A model generated the notes under the pieces. The model was given only the letters and a program-made list of their open reading frames with translations, was not told the DNA's origin and did no database searches. A program made the position numbers and the translations under genes. From Pseudescherichia sp039594205 (lineage in GTDB: Bacteria > Pseudomonadota > Gammaproteobacteria > Enterobacterales > Enterobacteriaceae), in contig JBCNNW010000001.1 of assembly GCA_039594205.1 (NCBI GenBank), positions 62,001 to 126,000 on the forward strand: 64,000 bases of DNA. Direction: 5' to 3'. Of this stretch, positions 8,476 through 17,320 are shown one piece after another. Positions within the stretch are counted from its first letter, which is position 1, and each line of letters starts with the position of its first letter.

Positions 8476-9222
8476 ATGCCGATAAAAAAAATGGAAAACC
8501 CTCGCCTTTACAGACAGATAGCAGACCAACTTATCGCGTTGATCGAAAGTAATGAATTTCCGCCGGGCAGTCGCCTGCCGGCTGAACGTGATTTGGCTGA
8601 GCAACTGCAGGTCAGTCGGGCGTCTGTACGAGAAGCGCTGATTGCGCTGGAAGTCATTGGTCTGGTGGACGTTAAGGTAGGCAATGGCGTGATTGTGAAG
8701 GCCCGGCCAAATACGCAGGAGCCGGTGATGATACAGGCGGGGCGCGGTCAATGGCTGGAGCCTGATGATGAGCTGGGTATACAGCTGGATTTTTCTACCG
8801 AGCTTCCGCCGTTTTCTCTTCTGCAGGCACGCAAGCTAATTGAACCTGAGGCTGCGGCGCTTGCCGCCGTGCATGCCAGTAATGAAGAGCTAAGGCTGAT
8901 TCGTCAGGCCTATGAGCAAAACTGTGCGGACAACCGCGAACAGTCAAGAACCCATCCGGGCGATCGGCTTTTCCATATTCGTATCGCGCAAGCCAGCGGC
9001 AATCCGGCCTATGGGTTTATCATCGGCCACCTGCTAGGGCACCGCTATGGGAGTATGTTCCGCATGTTACAGGCACACTACACCCCGAGTGATATGCCGC
9101 ACCTGTCTGAAAATGAGCATCTTGCCATTCTGGAGGCTCTCGAAAAACGCGATGCAAGGGCGGCACGCTCACTGATGAAAAAGCATATCGATCGCGTAAT
9201 CGCCACATTTGAGCGCAACTGA
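8476..9222 (+). CDS. GntR/FadR-family transcriptional regulator of the fucose operon
   Basis: The protein has 248 residues. An N-terminal winged helix (LYRQIADQLIALIES, then GSRLPAERDLAEQLQVSRASVREALIAL) matches GntR. The C-terminal all-helical FCD domain carries metal-binding residues typical of sugar-acid sensors (RKLIEPEAAALAA, DRLFHIRIAQASGN, ENEHLAILEALEKRDARAA). It is transcribed away from the fucose operon across a 193-base gap. Regulators of this type usually repress neighbouring catabolic genes and release DNA on binding a pathway acid, here perhaps fuconate or its keto-deoxy form. A start 15 bases downstream is also possible. Confidence 0.87.
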   Translation: MPIKKMENPRLYRQIADQLIALIESNEFPPGSRLPAERDLAEQLQVSRASVREALIALEVIGLVDVKVGNGVIVKARPNTQEPVMIQAGRGQWLEPDDELGIQLDFSTELPPFSLLQARKLIEPEAAALAAVHASNEELRLIRQAYEQNCADNREQSRTHPGDRLFHIRIAQASGNPAYGFIIGHLLGHRYGSMFRMLQAHYTPSDMPHLSENEHLAILEALEKRDARAARSLMKKHIDRVIATFERN

Positions 9223-9233
9223 AGTAGCCATTT

Positions 9234-9275
9234 TGCTCTACCCGTTGGCCTACGCAAGCGCCGCCGGGTAGAGCA
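9234..9275. repeat. REP-like stem-loop between convergent genes
   Basis: An 11-bp perfect stem (TGCTCTACCCG / CGGGTAGAGCA) encloses a 20-base loop containing a GGCGCTTGCG-type core, as in enterobacterial REP/BIME units. It fills the gap between the GntR gene and the convergent PQQ dehydrogenase gene and probably stabilises or ends both transcripts. Confidence 0.6.
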
Positions 9276-9282
9276 TTGAGCG

Positions 9283-11760
9283 TTAACGCTTCTCAGGCAG
9301 CGCGTAGGCGAGGACATAATCCCCGGCTGGCGTCTCCATAAAGTGATGACCCGCGGCGACAATCACCAGATATTCGCGCCCGTTTTCGGTATAGATCATC
9401 GGGTTTGCCTGGCCGCCTGCAGGCAGCGGCGTGCTCCAGACCGTTTCCCCGGTGGTAATATCGATGGCGCGGATCAAATCATCGGTGGCAGCCGCCACAA
9501 AGATAAGCCCGCTGGAGGTCACTACAGAGCCGCCGTTGTTAGGTGTACCAATGTTAATCGGCAGGCCGGTCGGCATGCCAAACGGCCCGTTACGACGAGC
9601 GGTACCCAGCGGGCGATCCCAGATAGTCCGTCCATCACGAACGTCAATTGCCCGGATCCCACCATACGGCGGCTCTTTACAGAGCATGCCGGTAAAGGGC
9701 AGACGCCAGCCTGCATTAACGTTGATGGCATAAGGAACACCGATCTGCGGATCGCCGGCACCCTCCGCATGTCCGGCATCGTGCGGATTATGGGTGATCT
9801 CATCCCGCGGCTTCCAGCCCAGCGCATCTGCTTTTTTACGAGGAACAAGAATGTTCAGGTTCGGCATATCATTGTAGTTAGCAATGATGATACCGCGGTG
9901 AGGATCAAATGAGACGCTGCCCCAGTCGGAACCGCCGTTATAACCCGGATATTCGATATTGTGGCGTTCGGATCCCGGTGGCGTGTACTGACCCTTATAG
10001 CTCGCCTTCTGATACTGAATACGACACACCATCTGGTCAAATGGCGTCAGACCCCACATATCCTGCGGCGTCAGATCGGGCTTGCTCAGATGGTGGAATA
10101 GCGAATAGGGCTGTGTCGGGGAGCGATCCTGAGGCTCAACGCCGCCGCCCGGTACCGGTCGCTCTTCGACACCGAACAGGGATTTACCCGTACGGCGATC
10201 GAGAACGTAGATCTCCCCCTGCTTGGTCGGGACAATAATGGCGGGCGTCTTCTGACCATCCTTGCCGGGATAGTCGATCAGCGTCGGCTGTGAGCCCTGG
10301 TCATAGTCCCAGACATCTTTATGCGCTGTCTGGAATGACCAGACCGGCAGGCCAGTCTCGATATTCAGGGCGGTAAGGGAGACGGCGTATCTGTTTTCAG
10401 CCTCGGTACGTGAACTGCTCCAGTAGTCGCCCGAGGAGTTAGCCACGGGCAGGTAGACGAGCCCTAACTTATCGTCACCGGTAAAGGAGGTCCATACGTC
10501 CGGCGAGCCACGTTTATAGGCGTCCGGTCCCGTTTTTGGCGTGCTGGTCTCGGGTGCGGCGGCATCCCATGCCCACTTAAGCTGGCCGGTGCGCACGTCA
10601 TAGGCCTTAATCACGCCTGGAGGACCAAATGCGCGCTGACCATCAATGGTCTGATGCGCGACCACCAGCGTGTCGCGGATCACGACCGGCGCTGAGTTAA
10701 TGGCGACATAGCCCTCGTAAACCTCACCCATATCATCGGCAAGATTAACGGTGCCCTGATTACCAAAACTTTTACACACTTCGCCGGTTTTGGCGTTCAG
10801 CTCAATAACACGGGCATCAAGGGTACCAAGAATAATACGTTGATCGCAGCTATCCCCGCGGGTTGAGCCGGTCGTGACAGGGGCAACGGCGTCAGCGCCC
10901 TGCGCTGCGGTGACGTGGCTGCTGGTGGTGGCATCGAACCAGGTCAGCCCACGGCAGGCTGCGGTGTAGGGAATGGATTTATCACTGACTTTCGGATCGA
11001 AATGCCACTTCTCTTTTCCCGTCGCGGCATCAAGGGCAAAGACCTGGTTGTGCGGGGTACAGGTGTAGAGGGTATCTCCCACTTTGATCGGCGTATTCTC
11101 TGCGCCCCAGCGGGACTTGGGCAGATCGCCGGTACGGAACTGCCAGGCCAGCTTCAGGTCTTTAACATTCTCAGGTGTAATCTCTTTCGCATCGGCAAAA
11201 CGCTGCGAGGCCAGAGATCCGCCATAAGTATACCAGTCTCCCTGTGCAGGTTTAGACGCATTACCTGAGCCGGTATCCGTGGTGAAAGTCTGCGCTCCAG
11301 CCGCAGGGACCTCGCTGGCCGGGGTAACGTTCAGACCAGTGAAGGGGATAATGACCGCAGCGACAAAGCCAGCTACAAAAACAGCTGTCAGCAGCAGCGA
11401 GATCTTTTTGCTAAAACCGGGAGCGAGGGAGGGAAGTTGAAGGGCAAACAGAATGCCCAGAATCAGCATAAGGTCAAAACGCGGTACCCAGCGCCAGTAA
11501 TCGAGTCCCGATTCCTGAATAGTCCATAATAGCGTGCCGATAAAAACCAGAGCAAACCAGTATATTGCGCTGGAGCGGCGCATAAATATTAGCCCGGCGG
11601 AGATCGTTGAGCCGATCCCTGCCAGTAGGTAATACCAGTTCCCACCCACGGCGACCAACCAGCCGCCGCCAAAGGCCATAGCTACCCCAAATAATAGTAG
11701 GGCGGTAGCAAAGATTTTATTCCAGACGGAAAGTCTGGATATCCGCTTTGAGATAATCAA
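9283..11760 (-). CDS. Membrane-bound PQQ-dependent dehydrogenase (glucose/quinate/shikimate family)
   Basis: The 825-residue protein has about five N-terminal membrane helices (residues ~15-145), then an eight-bladed quinoprotein propeller with repeated W-motifs such as YWSSSRTEAENRYAVSLTALN and GGQANPMIYTENGREYLVI. It is periplasmic-facing and passes electrons to ubiquinone. It resembles E. coli Gcd throughout but diverges enough that it may be a paralogue acting on another polyol, quinate or shikimate. The only well-placed start is TTG at 11760, preceded by GAGGG; the next Met lies inside the first helix. No PQQ synthesis genes are in the window. Confidence 0.87.
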   Translation of the reverse strand: MIISKRISRLSVWNKIFATALLLFGVAMAFGGGWLVAVGGNWYYLLAGIGSTISAGLIFMRRSSAIYWFALVFIGTLLWTIQESGLDYWRWVPRFDLMLILGILFALQLPSLAPGFSKKISLLLTAVFVAGFVAAVIIPFTGLNVTPASEVPAAGAQTFTTDTGSGNASKPAQGDWYTYGGSLASQRFADAKEITPENVKDLKLAWQFRTGDLPKSRWGAENTPIKVGDTLYTCTPHNQVFALDAATGKEKWHFDPKVSDKSIPYTAACRGLTWFDATTSSHVTAAQGADAVAPVTTGSTRGDSCDQRIILGTLDARVIELNAKTGEVCKSFGNQGTVNLADDMGEVYEGYVAINSAPVVIRDTLVVAHQTIDGQRAFGPPGVIKAYDVRTGQLKWAWDAAAPETSTPKTGPDAYKRGSPDVWTSFTGDDKLGLVYLPVANSSGDYWSSSRTEAENRYAVSLTALNIETGLPVWSFQTAHKDVWDYDQGSQPTLIDYPGKDGQKTPAIIVPTKQGEIYVLDRRTGKSLFGVEERPVPGGGVEPQDRSPTQPYSLFHHLSKPDLTPQDMWGLTPFDQMVCRIQYQKASYKGQYTPPGSERHNIEYPGYNGGSDWGSVSFDPHRGIIIANYNDMPNLNILVPRKKADALGWKPRDEITHNPHDAGHAEGAGDPQIGVPYAINVNAGWRLPFTGMLCKEPPYGGIRAIDVRDGRTIWDRPLGTARRNGPFGMPTGLPINIGTPNNGGSVVTSSGLIFVAAATDDLIRAIDITTGETVWSTPLPAGGQANPMIYTENGREYLVIVAAGHHFMETPAGDYVLAYALPEKR

Positions 11761-11917
11761 TTTTAATCCCTCACTTTGTTTATATATATCTGACGTATTT
11801 TTACGTGTCTTTACAAAGATAGCGCAGATATTTATTAAATGTGATGAGGGTTAAAATTTGTAATTTTCAGAGTTAAAAAAGCATTCCTGAATTTATTAGT
11901 GCCATCTCAGGTCAGCG

Positions 11918-12892
11918 CTACAATTCATGCTTTTTCATCAGCGCCCTGAACTGGTGGTAGGTCAGGCTGAGCAGCTCCGCCGCACGCTTCTGGTTAAATT
12001 TTGCCTGCTGTAGTGCAGTTTCCAGCAAAGCTTTTTCCTGGTGGTGTTGAAACTGGCGTAGATCCAGCGGCAGTCCAGGCGCAGCAGGCAACGCTTCCGC
12101 CACCGGCTCGGGTGGGGTTGTGCGCTGGAACGGATCGATAATAATCTCATCCAGCGCCACCTCGCTGGTGCCGTGGCGGTAGACCGAGCGCTCTACCACG
12201 TTCTTCAGCTCGCGAATGTTACCCGGCCAGCGGTAGTCCAGCAGCGTCTCCCTGGCACGTTCGGTAAAGCCTGGAAACAGCGGTAGCCGCAGCTCGCGGC
12301 ACATCTGGATGGCGAAGTGTTCCGCCATCAGCATGATATCGCTCCGGCGCTCGCGCAGGGGCGGAAGCTGTACCACGTCAAAGGCCAGCCGGTCGAGAAG
12401 GTCGGCGCGGAACGTGCCGTCGCGTACCATTCCAGGCAGGTCGGCATTGGTGGCGCACACCAGCCGGACGTTAACCTGCAGCGGCTGGCTGCCGCCGACG
12501 CGCTCCAGCTCGCCGTACTCAATCACCCGCAGCAGCTTCTCCTGGACCAGCATCGGAGCGGTGGCCAGCTCATCGAGAAACAGCGTCCCGCCGTCGGCAC
12601 GTTCGAAGCGGCCTGGGTGGCGTTTCTGCGCACCGGTAAAGGCCCCGGCCTCGTGACCAAAAAGCTCGGTATCCAGTAAATTTTCATTCAGGGCGGCACA
12701 GTTCAGGGAGATAAATGGCCCGTCCCATCGCCCGGAGAGATAGTGCAGGCGGTTGGCAATCAGCTCTTTGCCCGTTCCGCGTTCGCCGATAATTAATACC
12801 GGCTTATCTAATGGAGCGAGGCGTGACACCTGCTCCAGCACTTCCAGAAAGCTGTTAGCCTCGCCGAGAAGATTGTCTTTATATTCCGCCAT
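11918..12892 (-). CDS. pspF: Phage shock operon activator PspF
   Basis: PspF is a sigma-54 enhancer-binding ATPase without a receiver domain. The 324 residues show Walker A (GERGTGKE), the GAFTGA loop that contacts sigma-54, Walker B (GGTLFLDE), arginine-finger region and a C-terminal Fis-type helix-turn-helix (NQKRAAELLSLTYHQFRALMKK). Length and sequence match the E. coli protein. It is divergent from pspA, as in E. coli, and should act on the sigma-54 promoter at 12992 while being held inactive by PspA. The stretch 11761-11917 after its stop holds the promoter of the PQQ dehydrogenase. Confidence 0.97.
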   Translation of the reverse strand: MAEYKDNLLGEANSFLEVLEQVSRLAPLDKPVLIIGERGTGKELIANRLHYLSGRWDGPFISLNCAALNENLLDTELFGHEAGAFTGAQKRHPGRFERADGGTLFLDELATAPMLVQEKLLRVIEYGELERVGGSQPLQVNVRLVCATNADLPGMVRDGTFRADLLDRLAFDVVQLPPLRERRSDIMLMAEHFAIQMCRELRLPLFPGFTERARETLLDYRWPGNIRELKNVVERSVYRHGTSEVALDEIIIDPFQRTTPPEPVAEALPAAPGLPLDLRQFQHHQEKALLETALQQAKFNQKRAAELLSLTYHQFRALMKKHEL

Positions 12893-12991
12893 GGTGAAAT
12901 TCGCTATTTGTTAGTGTTATTCACCACTGTAGACCAAAATGCCGCAGCGGTAAAATTAGTCAAATCATATAAAATCAACAAGATAAAAAGT

Positions 12992-13007
12992 TGGCACGGC
13001 TCTTGTA
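12992..13007 (+). promoter_or_regulatory. Sigma-54 promoter of pspABCD
   Basis: TGGCACGGCTCTTGTA matches the -24/-12 consensus TGGCACGN4TTGCW with one change in the -12 part. It lies 52 bases before the pspA start. PspF sites and an IHF bend are expected in 12893-12985 by analogy with E. coli. Confidence 0.9.
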
Positions 13008-13059
13008 TTAACTTAGCAGCAGGGCTTAGCCCAACTACATAAAATATGAGGATTACATT

Positions 13060-13728
13060 ATGGGTATTTTTTCTCGTTTTGCCGACATCGTGAACGCCAA
13101 CATCAACTCGCTGCTGGAGAAGGCGGAAGATCCACAGAAACTGGTGCGCCTGATGATTCAGGAGATGGAAGATACGCTGGTTGAAGTGCGCTCTACCTCT
13201 GCACGGGCGCTGGCTGAAAAGAAACAGCTGTCACGTCGCATTGAGCAGGCCACCGCGCAGCAGACCGAATGGCAGGAGAAGGCCGAGCTGGCGCTGCGTA
13301 AAGAGAAAGAGGATCTGGCCCGTGCTGCCCTGATTGAAAAACAGAAGCTGACCGATATCATCGCTACCCTTGAGCAGGAAGTTATCCTGGTTGATGAGAC
13401 ACTGGTGCGCATGAAAAAAGAGATCGGTGAGCTGGAGAACAAACTCAGCGAGACCCGCGCCCGCCAGCAGGCGCTGACCCTGCGCCATCAGGCGGCCAGC
13501 TCGTCCCGCGACGTGCGCCGTCAGCTGGACAGCGGCAAGCTGGATGAAGCCATGGCGCGTTTCTCCTCCTTCGAGCGTCGTATCGACCAGATGGAAGCCG
13601 AAGCGGAGAGCCACGGTTTTGGCAAGCAGAAGTCGCTGGATCAGGAGTTTGCCGAGCTGAAAGCCAATGATGAAATCAGCGAGCAGCTGGCGCAGCTGAA
13701 AGCCAAAATGAAACAAGATATTCAATAA
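13060..13728 (+). CDS. pspA: Phage shock protein A
   Basis: PspA (222 residues) is a peripheral inner-membrane protein of the ESCRT-III/Vipp1 superfamily. It binds stressed membranes, and in unstressed cells binds PspF to keep the operon off. The sequence starts with the amphipathic helix MGIFSRFADIVNANINSLL and continues as one long coiled coil rich in Glu, Lys, Arg and Gln. The length equals that of E. coli PspA. It is the first gene of the sigma-54 operon, preceded by a GAGG ribosome site. Confidence 0.97.
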   Translation: MGIFSRFADIVNANINSLLEKAEDPQKLVRLMIQEMEDTLVEVRSTSARALAEKKQLSRRIEQATAQQTEWQEKAELALRKEKEDLARAALIEKQKLTDIIATLEQEVILVDETLVRMKKEIGELENKLSETRARQQALTLRHQAASSSRDVRRQLDSGKLDEAMARFSSFERRIDQMEAEAESHGFGKQKSLDQEFAELKANDEISEQLAQLKAKMKQDIQ

Positions 13729-13793
13729 TAATAAACGATGAATAATAACGGGCGGCGTCCGTATGTGCCGCCCCTCATCTGTAAGGAGTACAC

Positions 13794-14018
13794 ATGAGCG
13801 CGCTATTTTTGGCTATTCCTCTGACCCTGTTCGTTCTGTTTGTCCTGCCGGTCTGGCTGTGGCTGCACTACAACAACCGCAGCGGTCGCGATGCGCTGTC
13901 GCAAGGCGAGCAGCAGCGCCTGGCCCAGCTTAACGACGAGGCAAAACGGATGCGTGAGCGGATAGCCTCTCTGGAAGCTATTCTTGATGCAGAGCACCCG
14001 AACTGGAGGGATCGCTGA
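13794..14018 (+). CDS. pspB: Phage shock protein B
   Basis: This 74-residue protein has one N-terminal membrane helix (residues 3-24) and a charged cytoplasmic helix with a heptad pattern (EQQRLAQLNDEAKRMRERIASLEAIL). With PspC it senses envelope stress and draws PspA away from PspF. A TAAGGAG ribosome site precedes it, and its stop overlaps the pspC start. Confidence 0.96.
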   Translation: MSALFLAIPLTLFVLFVLPVWLWLHYNNRSGRDALSQGEQQRLAQLNDEAKRMRERIASLEAILDAEHPNWRDR

Positions 14019-14374
14019 TGAATGAATTGTTTAACAAAAAACTGTGGCGAATTCCCCAGCAGGGTATGGTGAAAGGCGTATGCGCCGGGATTGCTCACTA
14101 TCTTGACGTACCGGTAAAACTGGTGCGACTGATTACTGTACTGGCGATGCTTTTTGGCCTGTTCTTCTTCGTGGTGCTCGCTTATATCATTCTCACCTTC
14201 GTGCTTGATCCGATGCCGGAGGGGGAGATTGAGGGCGAAGCTATGCCAACCAACAGCGAACTGCTTAACGCGGTGGATGCGGAGCTGGCAGCGGGGGAGA
14301 AGCGCCTGCGTGAAATGGAGCGCTACGTGACCTCAGACACTTTCTCGCTGCGTAGCCGTTTTCGCCAGCTCTGA
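14018..14374 (+). CDS. pspC: Phage shock protein C
   Basis: The 118-residue protein carries a PspC domain (KLWRIPQQGMVKGVCAGIAHYLDVPVKLVRL) followed by a strong membrane helix (residues ~43-68) and an acidic, helical C-terminal tail. PspC works with PspB as the membrane sensor of the phage shock response. Its ATG shares a base with the pspB stop codon, so the two are translated together. Confidence 0.96.
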   Translation: MNELFNKKLWRIPQQGMVKGVCAGIAHYLDVPVKLVRLITVLAMLFGLFFFVVLAYIILTFVLDPMPEGEIEGEAMPTNSELLNAVDAELAAGEKRLREMERYVTSDTFSLRSRFRQL

Positions 14375-14398
14375 TTTAACGACCTAACGAGGTAGATG

Positions 14399-14617
14399 AT
14401 GAATAGCAAATGGCAACAGACCGGCAAAAAAGCGAAACCGGCACTGAAAATTGCAGGCAAGCTGGTGCTGCTGACCGCGCTGCGCTACGGCCCGGCGGGC
14501 GTAGCGGGCTGGGCCATCAAATCCGTGGCGCGCCGTCCGGTGAAAATGCTGCTGGCGCTGGCGCTGGAGCCGATGCTTAAACGCCTCGCGACGCGCGTAT
14601 CGCGCAATATGAAATAA
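14399..14617 (+). CDS. pspD: Phage shock protein D
   Basis: PspD has 72 residues, a basic N-terminus and a central hydrophobic segment with the conserved LVLLTALRYGPAGVAGWAIK core; it is a peripheral inner-membrane protein of unclear role. There are two adjacent Met codons (14396, 14399); the second matches the E. coli start. pspE, which follows in E. coli, is absent: the next gene is ycjX. Confidence 0.93.
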   Translation: MNSKWQQTGKKAKPALKIAGKLVLLTALRYGPAGVAGWAIKSVARRPVKMLLALALEPMLKRLATRVSRNMK

Positions 14618-14623
14618 TTCCTG

Positions 14624-14644
14624 GCGGCGCAACCTCTGCGCCGC
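14624..14644 (+). terminator. Stem-loop after pspD, probable operon terminator
   Basis: An 8-bp stem (GCGGCGCA / TGCGCCGC) with a 5-base loop lies 6 bases after the pspD stop, followed by the T-rich stretch TGGCTTTTGTTG. It separates the psp operon from ycjX. Confidence 0.6.
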
Positions 14645-14735
14645 TGGCTTTTGTTGCGCGTGGATCCTATAGCGCCTGCCACCTTATACTACCCCTCTTA
14701 CCAATACCTTCACTTCAGGGCAAAACAGGATGGCT

Positions 14736-16133
14736 ATGAAGCGATTTAAATCTGAGTTTAACGCCCTCGTCAACCGCGGTGTCGACAGGCACCTGCGGCT
14801 GGCCGTTACCGGTCTGAGCCGCAGCGGTAAAACCGCGTTTATCACCGCCATGGTCCACCAGCTTTTGAATATTCATAACGGTGCGCGCCTGCCGCTTTTC
14901 AGCGCGGTACGGGAGGAGCGCCTGCTGGGGGTGAAACGGGTACCGCAGCGTGATTTTGGTACGCCGCGCTTTACCTGGGACGAGGGTATTGCCCAGCTTT
15001 ACGGTACGCCACCCGCGTGGCCAACGCCGACGCGCGGCGTCAGCGAGATGCGTCTGGCTCTGCGCTACCGCTCGAATGACTCGCTGCTGCGCCATTTTAC
15101 CGACAGCGCCACCCTCTACTTAGAGATTGTTGACTATCCCGGCGAGTGGCTGCTGGATCTGCCTATGCTGGCGCAGGACTACACCAGCTGGTCACGACAG
15201 ATGACCGGTATGTTACAGGGTCACCGAAAGGAGTGGTCCGCCCGCTGGCGTCAGCTCTGCGCGGGGCTGGATCCGCTGGCTCCGGCCGATGAAAACCGGC
15301 TGGCAGAGATTGCCGATGCCTGGACGACGTATCTTCATCGGTGTAAGGCCGAGGGGCTGCACTTTATCCAGCCGGGACGTTTTATATTGCCGGGCGAGAT
15401 GGCCGGTGCGCCTGCGCTGCAGTTCTTCCCCTGGCCGGATGTTGGTGAAACGGGCGAGGCGAAGCTGGCCCAGGCAGACAAGAGCAGCAACGCCGGGATG
15501 CTGCGCGAGCGCTTTAACTACTACTGTGAAAACGTAGTTAAAGGGTTCTATAAAAACTACTTCCTGCGCTTCGATCGGCAGATTGTGCTGGTGGACTGTC
15601 TACAACCGCTCAACAGCGGGCCGCAGGCGTTTAATGATATGCGCCTCGCGCTCACCCAGCTGATGCAGAGCTTTCACTACGGGCAGCGGACGCTGTTTCG
15701 CCGTCTCTTCTCCCCGGTAATCGACAAATTGCTGTTTGCCGCCACCAAGGCGGATCACGTCACCGTTGATCAGCATGCCAATATGGTCTCTCTGCTCCAG
15801 CAGCTGGTCACCGACGCGTGGCAAAACGCCGCTTTTGAGGGGATCGATATCGACTGCCTGGGTCTGGCAGCGGTTCAGGCTACAGAGAGCGGCCTGGTTG
15901 ACGTCAACGGCGATAAAATCCCGGCCCTGCGCGGGGATCGCCTCAGCGATGGCAAGCCGTTAACGGTCTATCCGGGGGATGTTCCTGCCCGGCTGCCGGG
16001 GCAGGCATTCTGGGAGACGCAGGGCTTTCAGTTTGAGGCCTTTCGTCCACGGGTGATGGACGTGGATACCCCGATGCCGCACATTCGTCTTGATGCGGCG
16101 CTGGAATTTTTACTGGGAGATAAGCTGCGATGA
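14736..16133 (+). CDS. ycjX: YcjX, P-loop protein of the phage shock regulon
   Basis: YcjX (DUF463) is a GTPase-like P-loop protein co-regulated with psp genes in E. coli; its precise function is not known. The sequence has the P-loop GLSRSGKTA near residue 25 and a conserved YLEIVDYPGEWLLDLPML switch-like segment. The start at 14736 is chosen because AGGA lies five bases before it; the ATG at 14730 overlaps that site. The last four bases overlap ycjF. Confidence 0.95.
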   Translation: MKRFKSEFNALVNRGVDRHLRLAVTGLSRSGKTAFITAMVHQLLNIHNGARLPLFSAVREERLLGVKRVPQRDFGTPRFTWDEGIAQLYGTPPAWPTPTRGVSEMRLALRYRSNDSLLRHFTDSATLYLEIVDYPGEWLLDLPMLAQDYTSWSRQMTGMLQGHRKEWSARWRQLCAGLDPLAPADENRLAEIADAWTTYLHRCKAEGLHFIQPGRFILPGEMAGAPALQFFPWPDVGETGEAKLAQADKSSNAGMLRERFNYYCENVVKGFYKNYFLRFDRQIVLVDCLQPLNSGPQAFNDMRLALTQLMQSFHYGQRTLFRRLFSPVIDKLLFAATKADHVTVDQHANMVSLLQQLVTDAWQNAAFEGIDIDCLGLAAVQATESGLVDVNGDKIPALRGDRLSDGKPLTVYPGDVPARLPGQAFWETQGFQFEAFRPRVMDVDTPMPHIRLDAALEFLLGDKLR

Positions 16134-17185
16134 ACGAGCCAATCAAACCACGCGTCGATTTTACCGAACAGCCCGCGACGCAGGTGCGTGAAGAGTTTAA
16201 GGCCGCGCAGGCGTTTAGCGATGCCGAGGCGGGGGAGTTCACGCCGATCCAGGCGGAAGAGCTGCTGGCGGATACCCCACAGCCGGAAGCCAGCGTCGAG
16301 GCGGCGCTGCGGCCCCGGCGCAGCCTGTGGCGCACGATGGTGCTGGCGGGGCTGGCGCTGTTTGGCGTCAGCGTGGTCGGCCAGGGAGTGCAGTGGGCGA
16401 TGGACGCCTGGCAAACCCACGACTGGGTGGCGCTGGGTGGCTGTGCTGCGGGGGCGCTCATCGTCGGCGCGGGGGTAGGCTCCGTAGCCGGTGAGTGGCG
16501 GCGGCTGTGGCGGCTGCGTCAGCGGGCGGAGGCTCGCGACGAGGCCAGTCTGCTGCTGCACAGCCACGGCACCGGCAAAGGACGCGATTTCTGCGAGGGG
16601 CTGGCCCGCCAGGCAGGTATCGATCAGGCGCATCCTGCTCTGCAACGCTGGTACGCCGCGATTCACGAGACGCAAAGCGACCGGGAGATCGTCACGCTCT
16701 ACGCCCGGCTGGTGCAGCCAGTGGTGGATGCTCAGGCCCGACGTGAAATTAGCCTCTCGGCGGCAGGTTCAACGTTGATGATTGCTGTCAGCCCGCTGGC
16801 GCTGGTGGATATGGCCTTTATCGCCTGGCGTAATCTGCGGCTGATTAACCGCATTGCCCGGCTCTACGGCATTGAGCTGGGCTACTTCAGCCGACTGCGG
16901 CTGTTTCGTCTGGTGCTGCTAAACATTGCTTTCGCCGGTGCCAGCGAAGTGGTACGTGAGGTGGGCATGGACTGGCTTTCGCAGGATCTCGCCGCCCGGC
17001 TTTCCGCGCGCGCCGCGCAGGGGATTGGGGCCGGGCTGCTCACCGCACGGCTCGGCATCAAGGCGATGGAGCTATGCCGTCCGCTGCCCTGGCTGGAGGA
17101 CGACAAACCCCGGCTGGCCGACTTCCGCCGTCAGCTTATCGGTGAGCTTAAGACCAATATGCAGCGTGGTGGCGCAAAAACGTGA
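16130..17185 (+). CDS. ycjF: YcjF, DUF697 inner-membrane protein
   Basis: The protein has 351 residues, with a variable acidic N-terminus, two membrane helices (about residues 68-112) and a C-terminal DUF697 region including ISLSAAGSTLMIAVSPLALVDM. It is always paired with ycjX and belongs to the phage shock regulon in E. coli. The biochemical role is unknown. The ATG overlaps the ycjX stop by four bases. Confidence 0.95.
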   Translation: MNEPIKPRVDFTEQPATQVREEFKAAQAFSDAEAGEFTPIQAEELLADTPQPEASVEAALRPRRSLWRTMVLAGLALFGVSVVGQGVQWAMDAWQTHDWVALGGCAAGALIVGAGVGSVAGEWRRLWRLRQRAEARDEASLLLHSHGTGKGRDFCEGLARQAGIDQAHPALQRWYAAIHETQSDREIVTLYARLVQPVVDAQARREISLSAAGSTLMIAVSPLALVDMAFIAWRNLRLINRIARLYGIELGYFSRLRLFRLVLLNIAFAGASEVVREVGMDWLSQDLAARLSARAAQGIGAGLLTARLGIKAMELCRPLPWLEDDKPRLADFRRQLIGELKTNMQRGGAKT

Positions 17186-17209
17186 TTGAACGCTTATGTT
17201 TACGCCATG

Positions 17210-17228
17210 GCGGTGGGTTTTCCACCGC
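17210..17228 (+). terminator. Stem-loop after ycjF
   Basis: A 7-bp stem GCGGTGG / CCACCGC with the loop GTTTT follows ycjF by 24 bases. There is no long T run after it, so termination may be partial. It directly abuts the TyrR box. Confidence 0.4.
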
Positions 17229-17230
17229 TC

Positions 17231-17248
17231 TGTCAATAATTGTTGACA
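17231..17248. promoter_or_regulatory. TyrR box before tyrR
   Basis: TGTCAA-TAATTG-TTGACA is a perfect 6+6 bp inverted repeat that fits the TyrR box layout TGTAAA-N6-TTTACA. It lies 73 bases before the tyrR start, and its right arm TTGACA could double as a -35 element. This fits TyrR repressing its own gene as in E. coli. A second palindrome GATAAG-TGG-CTTATC follows at 17267-17281. Confidence 0.7.
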
Positions 17249-17320
17249 GACAGCTTCCTGACTGCCGATAAGTGGCTTATCATTCTTAAATACGTTGACT
17301 GTTTAAGGGTGGCGACTCCC

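Noticed and set aside
13158..13725. Long open frames on the minus strand opposite pspA
   Set aside because: They mirror the codon pattern of pspA, a very well conserved gene, and have no ribosome sites or known similarity.
17267..17281. GATAAG-TGG-CTTATC palindrome before tyrR as a separate operator
   Set aside because: It is perfect but fits no regulator I can name; it is only mentioned with the TyrR box.
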